Shown here in pieces: positions 42,848 to 51,454 of a stretch of 64,000 nucleotides of DNA. Numbering within the stretch: position 1 is the first letter of the stretch; each line of letters starts with the position of its first letter. This stretch comes from Halorientalis pallida. GTDB lineage: Archaea > Halobacteriota > Halobacteria > Halobacteriales > Haloarculaceae. The notes under the pieces were generated by a model. It had not been told where the DNA came from. It made no database searches and saw nothing but the letters and a program-made list of their open reading frames with translations. A program made the position numbers and the translations under genes. The stretch spans positions 356,424-420,423 of the forward strand of contig NZ_RDFA01000001.1 of NCBI RefSeq assembly GCF_004118325.1, given 5' to 3'.

Positions 42848-43990
42848 ATGGACTTCGACCTCCCCGACGAACACCGGATGATCCGGGAGACGGTTCGCGA
42901 TTTCTGTGCCGAAGAGATCGAGCCCATCGCACAGGACATCGAGGACGAACACCGGTTCCCCGCGGAGGTATTCGACGAACTGGCCGACCTGGACGTGATG
43001 GGCGTCCCCGTCGCCGAGGAGTACGGCGGGCTGGGCGGGGACTACCTCATGTACGCCCTGGTCGCCGAGGAACTCGGCCGCGTCTCGGGCAGTATCGGCC
43101 TCTCCTTCGTCGCCCACACCTCCCTGGGGGCGAAACCCATCGAGGCCTTCGGCAGCGAAGAGCAGAAAGAGCGGTGGCTCCGCCCGCTGGCAGAGGGCGA
43201 CGGGCTCGGCGCGTGGGCCCTGACCGAACCCGGTTCCGGGAGTGACGCCTCGAACATGCAGACGACTGCACAGAGAGAGGGGGACGGCTACGTCCTGGAC
43301 GGAACCAAGCAGTTCATCACCAACGCCAGTGTCGCCGAGTCCATCCTGGTGAAGGCCGTCACCGACCCCGAGGCGGGGTACGACGGGATCTCGACGTTCG
43401 TCGTCGACCCCGCGGCCGACGACGGCTTCTCGGTCTCGACGGTCTGGGACAAGATGGGACTGAACGCCTCGCCGACCTGCGAGATCCAGTTCGAGGACTG
43501 CTGGGTCCCCGAGGAGCGCCTGCTCGGGGGCGAAGGTGAGGGGTGGACACAGACGATGAAGACGCTGGACGGCGGCCGCATCTCTATCGCGGCACTCTCG
43601 GTCGGGCTCGCACAGGGTGCGTTCGACGCTGCGCGCGAGTACGCACGCGAGCGCGAACAGTTCGGACACGCCATCTCCAAGTTCGACGCTATCCGGGACA
43701 AACTCGTCTCGATGGACCGGAAGATCGAACGCGCCCGTCTGCTGACCCAGAAGGCCGCCACGACCTACGACGCCGGCGGCGACGCCACGCGGCTCTCCTC
43801 GCTGGCCAAACTCGACGCCAGCGAGATCTCCCGCGAAGTCGCCGAGGACGCCGTGCAGGTGCTGGGCGGCTACGGTTACACCGAAGACTTCTCTCCCCAG
43901 CGGTTCTACCGGGACGCCAAGCTCATGGAGATCGGCGAGGGGACCAGCGAGATCCAACACGCCATCCTGGGTGACGAGCTGGGGCTGTAG
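42848..43990 (+). CDS. Acyl-CoA dehydrogenase
   Basis: A 380-residue flavoprotein. It shows the ACAD signature [20 protein letters not shown], the middle beta domain ending [17 protein letters not shown], and the C-terminal catalytic Glu in [11 protein letters not shown]. It removes two hydrogens from acyl-CoA, passing electrons to electron-transfer flavoprotein, as in fatty-acid or branched-chain degradation. Length fits short/medium-chain members. The start at ATG 42848 follows a TTTTG promoter segment. No beta-oxidation neighbours are present. Confidence 0.94.
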   Translation: MDFDLPDEHRMIRETVRDFCAEEIEPIAQDIEDEHRFPAEVFDELADLDVMGVPVAEEYGGLGGDYLMYALVAEELGRVSGSIGLSFVAHTSLGAKPIEAFGSEEQKERWLRPLAEGDGLGAWALTEPGSGSDASNMQTTAQREGDGYVLDGTKQFITNASVAESILVKAVTDPEAGYDGISTFVVDPAADDGFSVSTVWDKMGLNASPTCEIQFEDCWVPEERLLGGEGEGWTQTMKTLDGGRISIAALSVGLAQGAFDAAREYAREREQFGHAISKFDAIRDKLVSMDRKIERARLLTQKAATTYDAGGDATRLSSLAKLDASEISREVAEDAVQVLGGYGYTEDFSPQRFYRDAKLMEIGEGTSEIQHAILGDELGL

Positions 43991-44021
43991 AGGACCGCGG
44001 ACTCGTCGGCCCCGCGGCGTA

Positions 44022-44029
44022 ATTATAAG
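44022..44029 (+). promoter_or_regulatory. TATA box of the 44054 gene
   Basis: ATTATAAG lies about 27 bases before the GTG start at 44054 and gives a leaderless promoter. It decides the GTG start, for which no ATG alternative exists. Confidence 0.65.
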
Positions 44030-44053
44030 TAAGACGAATCCTGGGTTTGGTGT

Positions 44054-44278
44054 GTGAGTGAATCTGACGCGGCCCCGGACGAGACGATCGAAGAGACGAC
44101 CAACTGGCCGGAACTCGCGATCAGCCTCTACGACCGACTGACGGGTCGGGGGGCGGAGATCGTCTACGAGTTCGAGGACATGGAGGTGGCCGTCCCCAGC
44201 AAGGTGGGCGAGGACGCGGACCACGCCCACTGGCAGGTCGACGGCACGGTTCGGATCACGACCGAAGAGCGTGACTGA
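44054..44278 (+). CDS. Small acidic conserved protein
   Basis: A 74-residue protein starting at GTG 44054 (VSESDAAPDETIEET), containing ELAISLYDRLTGRGAEIVYE and MEVAVPSKVGEDADHAHWQV. It is soluble and strand-rich, of unknown function. The gene after it begins two bases beyond its stop, so both are probably co-transcribed. Confidence 0.7.
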   Translation: MSESDAAPDETIEETTNWPELAISLYDRLTGRGAEIVYEFEDMEVAVPSKVGEDADHAHWQVDGTVRITTEERD

Positions 44279-44280
44279 GC

Positions 44281-44658
44281 GTGGCGACGAGCAGTGACCT
44301 CGCCGCCACCGTCGGGCGAGTGGCGCGTGCGGGCGACCGGTTCGACGTCACCGCGAACCTCTCGGTGACGGTCGACGGGGTCGACCTGGCCGTCAGCACC
44401 GTCGACGATCGGATCCGCGTGCAGGTACCCTCCGTGTGGGACGGCGTCCGCCTGGGTCGGACCGAACGGGTGCGGCTCGGGCGGCTCGCCCGAATCCTCG
44501 CCGACGCGGGTGAGACGGCCGAGATCCGGGTCGGGGACGCGGTGGTCGCCGTCGTCGGCGACGACGCCACGCCGGGCCGTCTGGACTGGGTGCTGTCGGA
44601 AGGACCGGTCGAGACGCACCCACGGGCAGTGGTCCAGGCCGCGTTCCGGCTCCGGTGA
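44281..44658 (+). CDS. Conserved protein of unknown function
   Basis: A 125-residue beta-rich soluble protein from GTG 44281: VTANLSVTVDGVDLAVSTVD, IRVQVPSVWDGVRLGRTERV, and WVLSEGPVETHPRAVVQAAF. I do not recognise a family. Tight coupling to the previous small acidic protein suggests a shared role. No motif for catalysis is visible. Confidence 0.65.
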   Translation: MATSSDLAATVGRVARAGDRFDVTANLSVTVDGVDLAVSTVDDRIRVQVPSVWDGVRLGRTERVRLGRLARILADAGETAEIRVGDAVVAVVGDDATPGRLDWVLSEGPVETHPRAVVQAAFRLR

Positions 44659-44731
44659 GCGCCGCGAGCGCGCCGGGCGGAGCGCGCCCGAACCCGACAC
44701 TGCCAAGTCCCCCGCGAACGGCCGTTCGCGC

Positions 44732-45415
44732 ATGGGCACGCCGCTTTCCTCGCGTGAGGAACAGACCGAGGAAGTCATCGACCGACTCCACGCCGAGTAT
44801 CCCGACACTACGATCTCCCTCCGCTTCTCCGATCGACTGGAACTGCTGATCGCCGTGATCCTCTCGGCCCAGTGTACCGACGAGCGGGTCAACCAGGAGA
44901 CCGAGCACCTCTTCGCCAAGTACGCGTCGGCCGAGGAATACGCGGAAGCCGACCAGGAGGAACTGGCGGAGGACCTGAACTCGATCACCTACTACAACAA
45001 CAAGGCGGGGTACATCAAAAGCGCCTGCCGGACGATCGTCGAGGAACACGACGGCGAGGTCCCGGACACGATGGCCGAGTTGACCGACCTCCAGGGCGTC
45101 GGCCGGAAGACGGCCAACGTGGTCCTCCAGCACGGCCACGAAGTGGTCGAGGGCATCGTCGTCGACACGCACGTCCAGCGACTGACCCGCCGCCTGGGCA
45201 TCACGGAGGCGGAACGCCCGGAAGCCATCGAGCAGGACCTCATGCCAGTCGTCCCCGAATCGGAGTGGCAGGATTTCACCCACCTGCTGATCAGCCACGG
45301 CCGGGCGACCTGTACGGCACGGAACCCCGACTGTGCGGACTGTGTGCTCGAAGACGTCTGCCCGTCCTCGAAGGAGGACGGGGACGTGGACCTCGCCGGC
45401 GGCGAGGCCTGGTAA
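44732..45415 (+). CDS. nth: Endonuclease III (DNA glycosylase/AP lyase)
   Basis: A 227-residue protein of the HhH-GPD superfamily. The helix-hairpin-helix is DLQGVGRKTANVVLQHG with the catalytic Lys; the catalytic Asp follows in IVVDTHVQRLTRRLG. A [4Fe-4S] cluster loop, C-x6-C-x2-C-x5-C, ends the protein (CTARNPDCADCVLEDVC). It excises oxidised pyrimidines and nicks the abasic site. The start at ATG 44732 gives MGTPLSSREEQ. The gene follows unknown proteins and precedes a long noncoding stretch. Confidence 0.95.
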   Translation: MGTPLSSREEQTEEVIDRLHAEYPDTTISLRFSDRLELLIAVILSAQCTDERVNQETEHLFAKYASAEEYAEADQEELAEDLNSITYYNNKAGYIKSACRTIVEEHDGEVPDTMAELTDLQGVGRKTANVVLQHGHEVVEGIVVDTHVQRLTRRLGITEAERPEAIEQDLMPVVPESEWQDFTHLLISHGRATCTARNPDCADCVLEDVCPSSKEDGDVDLAGGEAW

Positions 45416-45975
45416 GGACGCCTTTACTCCGCCCTCGCGATCGATCATCGGCCGCGCCTGTCCCCCGGTGACCGGCGACCGGTGTTCAGGACGGCTTACC
45501 GCGGGCGTGACGCCTCGGTGCTCGCGGGGACGACCTGGCCGCCAGCGCTTCACCGAGTGGGGTCCGGGCCGCAACTATCGGTAGCCAATCGGTAGCGATA
45601 GCTGAAAACTCGGGTCCCAAGCCTGAGAAGGCCGAAAAAACGGTTATACGTCTATCGTGCGCTTACCCAATCGTAGGGTCGATAGGAAGACCCTACGGAG
45701 ACGAGACGTGGCCGACGCCACGCCGCGACGCCACACACTCTCGGGCAGAGACGGCGTCACTGACGATCGGTCGCTCGCTGGGAGCGGCGTCGGCCTGTCG
45801 GAACGCGACGACACGTCGTCTTCGTGCGATAATCTCCCCCTACCCACTTGCACCTCACCGCACGGGCGTCGATCGGCCAGCACCCACCCGGATCGACACC
45901 CGTCTTCCGGTTCCCTCCGCAATCGGTCCCGGACATCACCCCTGTCATTCCTGGCCGGCACTCCCGGCCACTCTT
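45416..45975. other. Noncoding stretch with hairpin and possible small RNA
   Basis: About 560 bases between convergent genes. A TATA-like AAACGGTTATACG near 45638-45650 lies upstream of a perfect hairpin at 45672-45697. The remainder, until the 45976 gene end, is Cys/Pro/Arg-rich in translation and looks random. No gene is supported. An untranslated RNA starting near 45670 is possible. Confidence 0.45.
45672..45697 (+). other. Perfect 9-bp hairpin
   Basis: CGTAGGGTC (45672-45680), an 8-base loop GATAGGAA, and GACCCTACG (45689-45697). It follows a TATA-like element by about 25 bases, which would place it at the 5' end of a transcript. No T-run follows, so it is not a typical terminator. Confidence 0.45.
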
Positions 45976-46461
45976 CTAGAAGTACTTGATCGCGTACCGC
46001 GAGACGCCGACGACGTAGGCGAGGATCCAGAAGAACGTGTAGCCGAACACGCCGATCCGGATGCGCCGCCGCCAGAACTGCATCCGGTCGGAGCCGATCT
46101 CGTCGAGTAACACGTCCTCGTCGTAGTCGTGATAGAGGTCGTGTTCCAACTTTGCGCGGAAGACGCGCACGATGCCAGTAAATCCGAACGCGAGCATCGC
46201 GTAGGCCTGCAGGCCGAGAAACGCGTGGATGGCGGCGGCACCGGCCAGCTGGTCGAACAGCCGGGGCACCATCCACAGGAGCATCGGGACGGTCGTCAGC
46301 GTCAGCCCAGTCCCGATGAACTTGAGGTGGTGTGTCAGGACACCCCAGGTTACCGCTTCGGCGTCGATCATGATCCAGGCCCCGTACAGGAAACAGGGGA
46401 AGCTCAGCGAGACCGCGACGAGGACGAGCGTCGCGATGGTGGCGTCCGACAGGGCGACCAT
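45976..46461 (-). CDS. Four-helix membrane protein of the respiratory cluster
   Basis: A 161-residue protein with four membrane helices (ATIATLVLVAVSLSFPCFLY; LTLTTVPMLLWMVPRLF; IHAFLGLQAYAMLAFGFTGI; IGVFGYTFFWILAYVVG). Histidines lie near the helix ends (HHLKFIG, AAIHAFLG, YHDYDED), reminiscent of cytochrome b561-like heme ligation, though this is not certain. It seems to be one of the DUF73xx proteins surrounding haloarchaeal bc genes (DUF7321 by memory). It is divergent from the next gene. Confidence 0.7.
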   Translation of the reverse strand: MVALSDATIATLVLVAVSLSFPCFLYGAWIMIDAEAVTWGVLTHHLKFIGTGLTLTTVPMLLWMVPRLFDQLAGAAAIHAFLGLQAYAMLAFGFTGIVRVFRAKLEHDLYHDYDEDVLLDEIGSDRMQFWRRRIRIGVFGYTFFWILAYVVGVSRYAIKYF

Positions 46462-46555
46462 AGCCAGGCCTAGGGACAGGGGCCGCTAAAACGTGCCGAA
46501 ACCGGGGGAACACGGGTCGGAAAGCGTATACGGCTTCCCTCCGTATCACAGCCAA

Positions 46556-47446
46556 ATGGCCGATCCAGAGTCGACGTCCGCCGACGACGAGGACGGTCCA
46601 CGCGACGCCGACGCGGGTGCCCCGAGGAGCGAGCGCCCCGACGAGGCCGAGGCGGTGTCGACCGACGAGTTGCGCGAACAGGTCGAGGCACAGTACGACT
46701 TCGACAACTTCGGCCCGGACCAGATGGCCGAGATGAGCGCCGACGAGTGGGACGCCGCCTTCGACCCCGACACGTGGATCACCGGCGAGGAGTTGCTCGA
46801 CCGTGTCGAGGCGGACCTGAAGAACCGGGTGGTCGTCCGCGACGTGTTCGCACGCGTCGAACGCCTGAAAGACGGTCGGGTCGTCGCCTACTCGGACGAA
46901 GGGTACGCCGCGGTCTATCCGGACGGGAGCGTCGAGGGCTTCGGCACCGTCCTGCGGGACGTCAAGCCCGTCGTCGCCCTCTGTTCGATGGACGAGTACG
47001 ACGTGCCCGACATGCCGGATGGCGAGGTGCTCCCCACACCGACGGAGGTGCCCGAAGGGAGCGGGGAACTCGGGAACCTGATGCTCCAGCTAGTCGGCGG
47101 GATGCAGGTGCTGGCCGGGATCGGCCTGCTGGGGGCCTGGATCGTCTTCGGCCTGAACGTCGTCGCCATCGTCGCCGGCCTCGCGTTCCTGTTGATCGGC
47201 GTCGCCCTGTTTTTCACCGTGGCGAACGCGCGGCTCTCCGACCGGTTCCGGGCCGAGGAGTACCGCAACCGGTTGCGCGCCATCGGGATCGAAGACGGCG
47301 AGCGGCCGGACTTCCTCCCCGTCGAGGACGACGAGTGGCGCGACGAGCCCGGTGGCCTGAGCGGGGAACCCTCGGCGGAGCTGGGAGCGTCTACGACGCC
47401 CGAAGAGCGCGACGACGAGGGGCGTGATTCCGAACCGGTCTCTTGA
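46556..47446 (+). CDS. Membrane protein of the bc cluster, DUF7319-like
   Basis: A 296-residue protein with a long acidic N-terminal region (TDELREQVEAQYDFDNFGPD; WITGEELLDRVEADLKNRVV), two adjacent membrane helices (MQVLAGIGLLGAWIVFGL; VVAIVAGLAFLLIGVALFFT) near residues 180-225 and an acidic tail. Leaderless: GCGTATACGG lies about 26 bases before ATG 46556. Its position just before halocyanin and Rieske suggests a role in assembling or tuning the quinol oxidase. Family number from memory. Confidence 0.72.
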   Translation: MADPESTSADDEDGPRDADAGAPRSERPDEAEAVSTDELREQVEAQYDFDNFGPDQMAEMSADEWDAAFDPDTWITGEELLDRVEADLKNRVVVRDVFARVERLKDGRVVAYSDEGYAAVYPDGSVEGFGTVLRDVKPVVALCSMDEYDVPDMPDGEVLPTPTEVPEGSGELGNLMLQLVGGMQVLAGIGLLGAWIVFGLNVVAIVAGLAFLLIGVALFFTVANARLSDRFRAEEYRNRLRAIGIEDGERPDFLPVEDDEWRDEPGGLSGEPSAELGASTTPEERDDEGRDSEPVS

Positions 47447-47480
47447 GTGTCAACCCCCGTCTCGGGGCCGTATTCGGTGG

Positions 47481-47489
47481 GTTTATACA
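47481..47489 (+). promoter_or_regulatory. TATA box of the halocyanin-bc operon
   Basis: GTTTATACA is about 25 bases before ATG 47510 and fixes the start of the halocyanin gene; an in-frame GTG at 47447 would precede it and is rejected. Confidence 0.65.
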
Positions 47490-47509
47490 AACCCAGTACT
47501 GAGTCGGAT

Positions 47510-48169
47510 ATGTACATGAACAGGCGGGACTTTATCCGGACAGCCGGCGGGGCTGCCGGCGCGACCGCCGCCGTGTCTGCGAGCGCAGGCACAGCCGCCG
47601 CATCCTCCGAAGGCGGCGGTGGTGGCGGCGCAACCAAGCCGGACTTCGGTGGCTGGCTCGACGGCGCGAACGGTTACGACGGGTCCGTCGCCGACCAGAC
47701 AGGGAACAGTGAGGTGACGGTCAAGGTCGGCTCCGGGAGCCAGGGATACGGCTTCAGCCCACCGGCCGTCAAGATCGACACGGGCACGACCGTCAAGTTC
47801 GAGTGGACCGGCAACGGTGGCTCGCACAACGTCGTCTCTCAGGACGACGGCGGCCCCCTCGACTCCGGCTCGGCCGTCGGTGGCTCGGGCGTCCAGTACG
47901 AACACACGTTCGAGGAGGGCGGAATTTTCAACTACAAGTGTGTCCCCCACGAGAGCCTCGGAATGAAAGGCTCGATCGTCGTCGGGTCGGACTACCCGAC
48001 GGTGTCGGCCGGTGGCGGCGGCGAGAAAGACCCCCACGAGATGGGCGTGCCGTTCCAGGCCCACTACGTCGGGTTGGCGACCATCCTGATGGTGATCGTG
48101 TCGCTGGTGTTCACGTTCTTCCTGCTGAAGTACGGTGAATCACCACACAGCAAAGGAGGGAACGACTAA
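47510..48169 (+). CDS. Membrane-tethered halocyanin (blue copper protein)
   Basis: A 219-residue protein: Tat signal (NRRDFIRTAGGAAGATAAVS), a Gly-rich linker, a plastocyanin-like domain (KFEWTGNGGSHNVVSQDDGG), copper ligands His in GSHNVV and Cys-His-Met in YKCVPHESLGMKGS, and a C-terminal membrane helix (LATILMVIVSLVFTFFLLKY). Halocyanins carry single electrons between the bc complex and the terminal oxidase. Here the copper domain is fixed to the membrane at its C-terminus rather than by a lipid. It is the first gene of the operon with DUF7318-like, Rieske and cytochrome b genes. Confidence 0.9.
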   Translation: MYMNRRDFIRTAGGAAGATAAVSASAGTAAASSEGGGGGGATKPDFGGWLDGANGYDGSVADQTGNSEVTVKVGSGSQGYGFSPPAVKIDTGTTVKFEWTGNGGSHNVVSQDDGGPLDSGSAVGGSGVQYEHTFEEGGIFNYKCVPHESLGMKGSIVVGSDYPTVSAGGGGEKDPHEMGVPFQAHYVGLATILMVIVSLVFTFFLLKYGESPHSKGGND

Positions 48170-48171
48170 CG

Positions 48172-48561
48172 ATGTCATCGGAAGGTAGCAGTTACGGCGA
48201 CATCCACCGGTACGAACCGCCCAGGGAGAGTACGGCCGCCGCGCTGGCGATCGTGTTGCTGACGGTCGTCGAGATCATCTTCGTCGGCATGTTCACCTAC
48301 GGCCTGATCGGCGGCTGGGGCCTGTCCGAGGTCGGGAACATGTTCCTCGGCGGGATCCTCGCCGTGATCTTCATCGACCTGGCCTTCATCCTCCTGCTGT
48401 ACCGCAAGGAGTTCCTCCCCGACGTGATGATCGTCAAGAAGCGTCGGCGCAAGTGGGAGGACCTGTACATCCGTGAGGATCAGGTCGACGGGACGTCGTT
48501 CACCGAGGAGAGCCCCTGGGAGGGAGTCAAGCGAGCGCTGTACCCGTACTACAAGAGATAA
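48172..48561 (+). CDS. Two-helix membrane protein, DUF7318-like
   Basis: A 129-residue protein with two membrane segments (ALAIVLLTVVEIIFVGMFTY; MFLGGILAVIFIDLAFILLL) and a basic C-terminal tail (VKKRRRKWEDLYIREDQVDG). It sits between halocyanin and Rieske genes with gaps of two bases on both sides, so it is part of the respiratory operon. No heme or metal motif is seen. A structural or assembly subunit of the complex is a reasonable guess. Family number from memory. Confidence 0.75.
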   Translation: MSSEGSSYGDIHRYEPPRESTAAALAIVLLTVVEIIFVGMFTYGLIGGWGLSEVGNMFLGGILAVIFIDLAFILLLYRKEFLPDVMIVKKRRRKWEDLYIREDQVDGTSFTEESPWEGVKRALYPYYKR

Positions 48562-48563
48562 CT

Positions 48564-49439
48564 ATGCCACTTGACGAAGACAAATATCCGAGCGAGACGG
48601 GCCGGCGGCGCTTCGTGAAAGGCGTCGTCGGCAGTGCTGCGTTGTCCGGCGTCGGCGTCGGCGGTGCGGTCGCCCTGGACACGGCGACGTCACCGTCGGG
48701 TGTCGGCGGTGGTATCACGCAGTTCGTCGGGATCGAGAATACGGACGGTCCGGCACCGCGCGGGATGCCCCTGATTCCGCTGACCATCGACTCCGACGGT
48801 GCGTTGAAGGGCCGCTGGCCCGAAGTGAAGACCGAGACCGTGCAGGGTCGGGAAGTCACCATCGCCGAGACCGAGATCAACGGGACCACCTACTCGTCGG
48901 CCTGGTACCAGTACTGTGGGATCCAGACCGCCGAAGGGCTGGCCCCCGACGCCGACCAGGACAACTTCTTCCGGTCGGTCCCGGGGTCGGAGCTGCAGTG
49001 GCAGGCCGACTCGAAGGAGGCCGGCGAGAAACTGTTCGCCGACGACTTCGCCGACTACGAGAGCTGGGGCAACGGTATCGGTGAGAGCGGGCTGGGCAAG
49101 CCCGCCAAGGCCCAGTGGCGCTCGGAGGGTGAAGTGCAGACGATCCCCGTGCAGGTCATGCGGTCGCCCGAGGTCTCGAAGATCGCCAACGGCGAAGGGA
49201 AGTACAGCGAGATTCCGGCGTCGGTCCGGGATTTCTTCGGTGCAGCTACGGAGAACGACTTCATGGCGTGGCTGAACAAGTGCACCCACTTCTGCTGTGT
49301 GCCGGGCTTCAAGACCTACGAGGGCAGCGCGAAGTTCGGCGGGGAAGACCGGGTGTACTGCCAGTGTCACCAGTCGGTGTACAACCCGTTCAGTCCCGTC
49401 AGCAAGTCCTTCGTCGCACTTCCGCGACCAGGTGAGTAA
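48564..49439 (+). CDS. Rieske [2Fe-2S] subunit of the quinol-oxidising bc complex
   Basis: A 291-residue protein with a Tat-type anchor (GRRRFVKGVVGSAALSGVGVG) and the Rieske fold. Box 1 reads CTHFCC and box 2 reads YCQCHQSVYNPF, so both Cys and both His ligands and the disulfide Cys are present. The fifth position of box 1 is an extra Cys (normally Gly), and box 2 has Gln where most have Pro and Gly. It accepts an electron from quinol and passes it to the next carrier. The long N-terminal half (LKGRWPEVKTETVQGREVT) has no assigned fold. Confidence 0.9.
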   Translation: MPLDEDKYPSETGRRRFVKGVVGSAALSGVGVGGAVALDTATSPSGVGGGITQFVGIENTDGPAPRGMPLIPLTIDSDGALKGRWPEVKTETVQGREVTIAETEINGTTYSSAWYQYCGIQTAEGLAPDADQDNFFRSVPGSELQWQADSKEAGEKLFADDFADYESWGNGIGESGLGKPAKAQWRSEGEVQTIPVQVMRSPEVSKIANGEGKYSEIPASVRDFFGAATENDFMAWLNKCTHFCCVPGFKTYEGSAKFGGEDRVYCQCHQSVYNPFSPVSKSFVALPRPGE

Positions 49440-49441
49440 AC

Positions 49442-50245
49442 ATGAGTCTCGAGAAAAAAGACGAACACGATCACAAAGGCTGGATGGAGGAGCGCGAGCT
49501 CACGGTGCTCGAGGAACGCTACCTCACACTGTTGATGTGGCTCGACAAGCGGCTCCGGTTGGTCGACTATCTGGAACTGCTGGAGGACCTGTACTACAAG
49601 GTCAACATGCAGATGCCCAAGAGCCACACGGAGCAGTACGGGCTCGACAACAAGTTCTGGTACTGGTACCCGCTGTACGCGCTCGGGTCGTTCTCGACCA
49701 TCGCGTATCTGGTCGCGGCGATATCCGGGGCCTTACTCGGATTCTACTACGCGCCGGCCGCGGCGGGTGCGACGGGCGATCCGACGGTCGCGTTCACGTC
49801 GGTGACCACGATCATGCAGGACCTGAACTTCGGGTACATGCTCCGGTCGATACACCGCTGGAGCGCGCAGGTCATGACTGCAGCGGTGTTCCTGCACATG
49901 CTCCGTGTGTACTTCACGGGCGCCTACAAGGAACCCCGCGAGCTCAACTGGATCATCGGGATCGTGCTGATCTCGCTGACGATGGTCTTCGGGTACAGCG
50001 GGTACCTGCTCCCCTGGAACCAGCTGAGCTACTGGGCGGGACAGATCGGCGTCGAGATGGCGCTGTCGATCCCGCTGGCGGGTGAGTGGACGGCCCAGCT
50101 CCTGTTCGGCGGGTTCACGCTGACGCAGGCCACGTTGCAACGGATGTACATCCTGCACGTGTTCTTCCTGCCGTTCATCGTGACGGGGCTGATCGCGGTC
50201 CACATCGGCATCGTCTGGATGCAGGGCATCGCGGAACCACACTAA
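49442..50245 (+). CDS. Cytochrome b (b6-like half) of the bc complex
   Basis: A 267-residue protein with four membrane helices. The diheme ligands lie in helix B (SIHRWSAQVMTAAVFLHML, H-x13-H) and helix D (HVFFLPFIVTGLIAVHIGIV, H-x14-H); the 14-residue spacing is the cytochrome b6 type. The quinone-side loop is LPWNQLSYWAG with GYSGYLLP. The N-terminal region is long and charged. It joins with the following gene as a split b/subunit IV pair, as in b6f complexes. Confidence 0.92.
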   Translation: MSLEKKDEHDHKGWMEERELTVLEERYLTLLMWLDKRLRLVDYLELLEDLYYKVNMQMPKSHTEQYGLDNKFWYWYPLYALGSFSTIAYLVAAISGALLGFYYAPAAAGATGDPTVAFTSVTTIMQDLNFGYMLRSIHRWSAQVMTAAVFLHMLRVYFTGAYKEPRELNWIIGIVLISLTMVFGYSGYLLPWNQLSYWAGQIGVEMALSIPLAGEWTAQLLFGGFTLTQATLQRMYILHVFFLPFIVTGLIAVHIGIVWMQGIAEPH

Positions 50246-50249
50246 TACA

Positions 50250-51011
50250 ATGAGCGACAACGACACTCCCGAAACGGAGACCGACGGCGGCACTGGAATC
50301 GTCCCGCCGGACGACGAGACCCCCACGTGGAGCGAGCGCAAAGAGCGCACGGAGGGGCTCTCCCGGCTGACATACGAGTACTTCGAGCGGGCGCGCCGCG
50401 AGGACCAGGACCTGCGCCAGGAGTCGAGTTACGTCGAGCGTGACGTACTCGGCTTCCCGGCCTGGCCCCACGAGATGATCCGGAACCTCGCGCTGACGAG
50501 TTTCTTCGTCGGCATGATCGTCTTCCTCTCGGCGACGCTGCCCCCGGAGATGATGCCGCCGGCGAACTCCTCGAGTACGCCCGCGGTCATCCTGCCGGAC
50601 TGGTATCTCTACTGGTCGTTCGGCCTGCTGAAACTCGGGCCGCTCAACCCCGACCTGGCGCTGCTGGGCGGGAGCAAGCTGATGGCCGACCGGACCTACG
50701 GTGTCCTGGCGAACCTGGTCATCGTCGGTGCGATCACTATCGTGCCGTTCCTGAACAAGGGCGCGGCCCGACGACCGGTCGAACAGCCCTTCTGGGCGGC
50801 GGTCGGCGTGTTCGGCGTGACGTTCGCCTTCACGGTGTCCGTGCTGTCGGTCAAGAACCTGGTGCCGATGGACTCGCACCTGCTGTTCGACCTGACGTTC
50901 CTGCTCCCGTTCGTGGCCGGGTTCATCGCGTACGCGATCCTCAAGTCGATGCGCGAGGGGTACATGTTCACCCTCAACCGCCGGTACTACCGGCTGCGGC
51001 CGCCGAAGTAA
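50250..51011 (+). CDS. Cytochrome b subunit IV-like half of the bc complex
   Basis: A 253-residue protein with about four membrane helices after an acidic, disordered N-terminus. The quinol-site motif equivalent to PEWY reads LPDWYLYWSF, and GPLNPDLALLGG follows it. The final helices are FDLTFLLPFVAGFIAYAI. Together with the 49442 gene it completes the cytochrome b of this complex. The gap to the b6-like gene is only 4 bases. PDWY rather than PEWY is unusual but keeps an acidic residue. Confidence 0.9.
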   Translation: MSDNDTPETETDGGTGIVPPDDETPTWSERKERTEGLSRLTYEYFERARREDQDLRQESSYVERDVLGFPAWPHEMIRNLALTSFFVGMIVFLSATLPPEMMPPANSSSTPAVILPDWYLYWSFGLLKLGPLNPDLALLGGSKLMADRTYGVLANLVIVGAITIVPFLNKGAARRPVEQPFWAAVGVFGVTFAFTVSVLSVKNLVPMDSHLLFDLTFLLPFVAGFIAYAILKSMREGYMFTLNRRYYRLRPPK

Positions 51012-51055
51012 CGGCTCGACCCGCCCGACTTCGACCGCCTGTTTCAGTCCTTTTC

Positions 51056-51454
51056 ATGGTATCAAACGACCAGTCCGATCCGTCCGAGGAGCCACCAGAC
51101 GCGGAATCCGCCTACACGCCGAGTGACTCGTCGGCAGGGGCGACGGCCACGGACGACACGGCGACCGACGGGAGTACCGACCGCGACATCGAAGTGCCGA
51201 TGCGGGTGTACAAGGCGATCACGGTGTTCACGACGATGTTCGCCATCGTGACCGTCGTCGCCGGGTTCGTGTTGATCGATTCGGCGACCAATCGGGCGAC
51301 CGCCTCGCTCTCGGAGATCCAGCCGGTCGCGGCCCTGTTCGGCATCGGACTCATCCTGGCCGGAGCAGCGGCTTACGCGTTCTCGACACGGTTCCGCGCG
51401 GAAGGAATGGGAAAGTCTAAAGACGACACCGACGAAAGCACAGATAATGGCTGA
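51056..51454 (+). CDS. Two-helix membrane protein, DUF7315-like
   Basis: A 132-residue protein with an acidic Ser/Thr/Asp-rich first half and two helices (VFTTMFAIVTVVAGFVLID; AALFGIGLILAGAAAYAFST). No catalytic motif. It overlaps the next gene by 8 bases and follows the cytochrome b genes in the same direction, so it is probably an accessory subunit of the respiratory complex. The DUF number is from memory. Confidence 0.72.
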   Translation: MVSNDQSDPSEEPPDAESAYTPSDSSAGATATDDTATDGSTDRDIEVPMRVYKAITVFTTMFAIVTVVAGFVLIDSATNRATASLSEIQPVAALFGIGLILAGAAAYAFSTRFRAEGMGKSKDDTDESTDNG

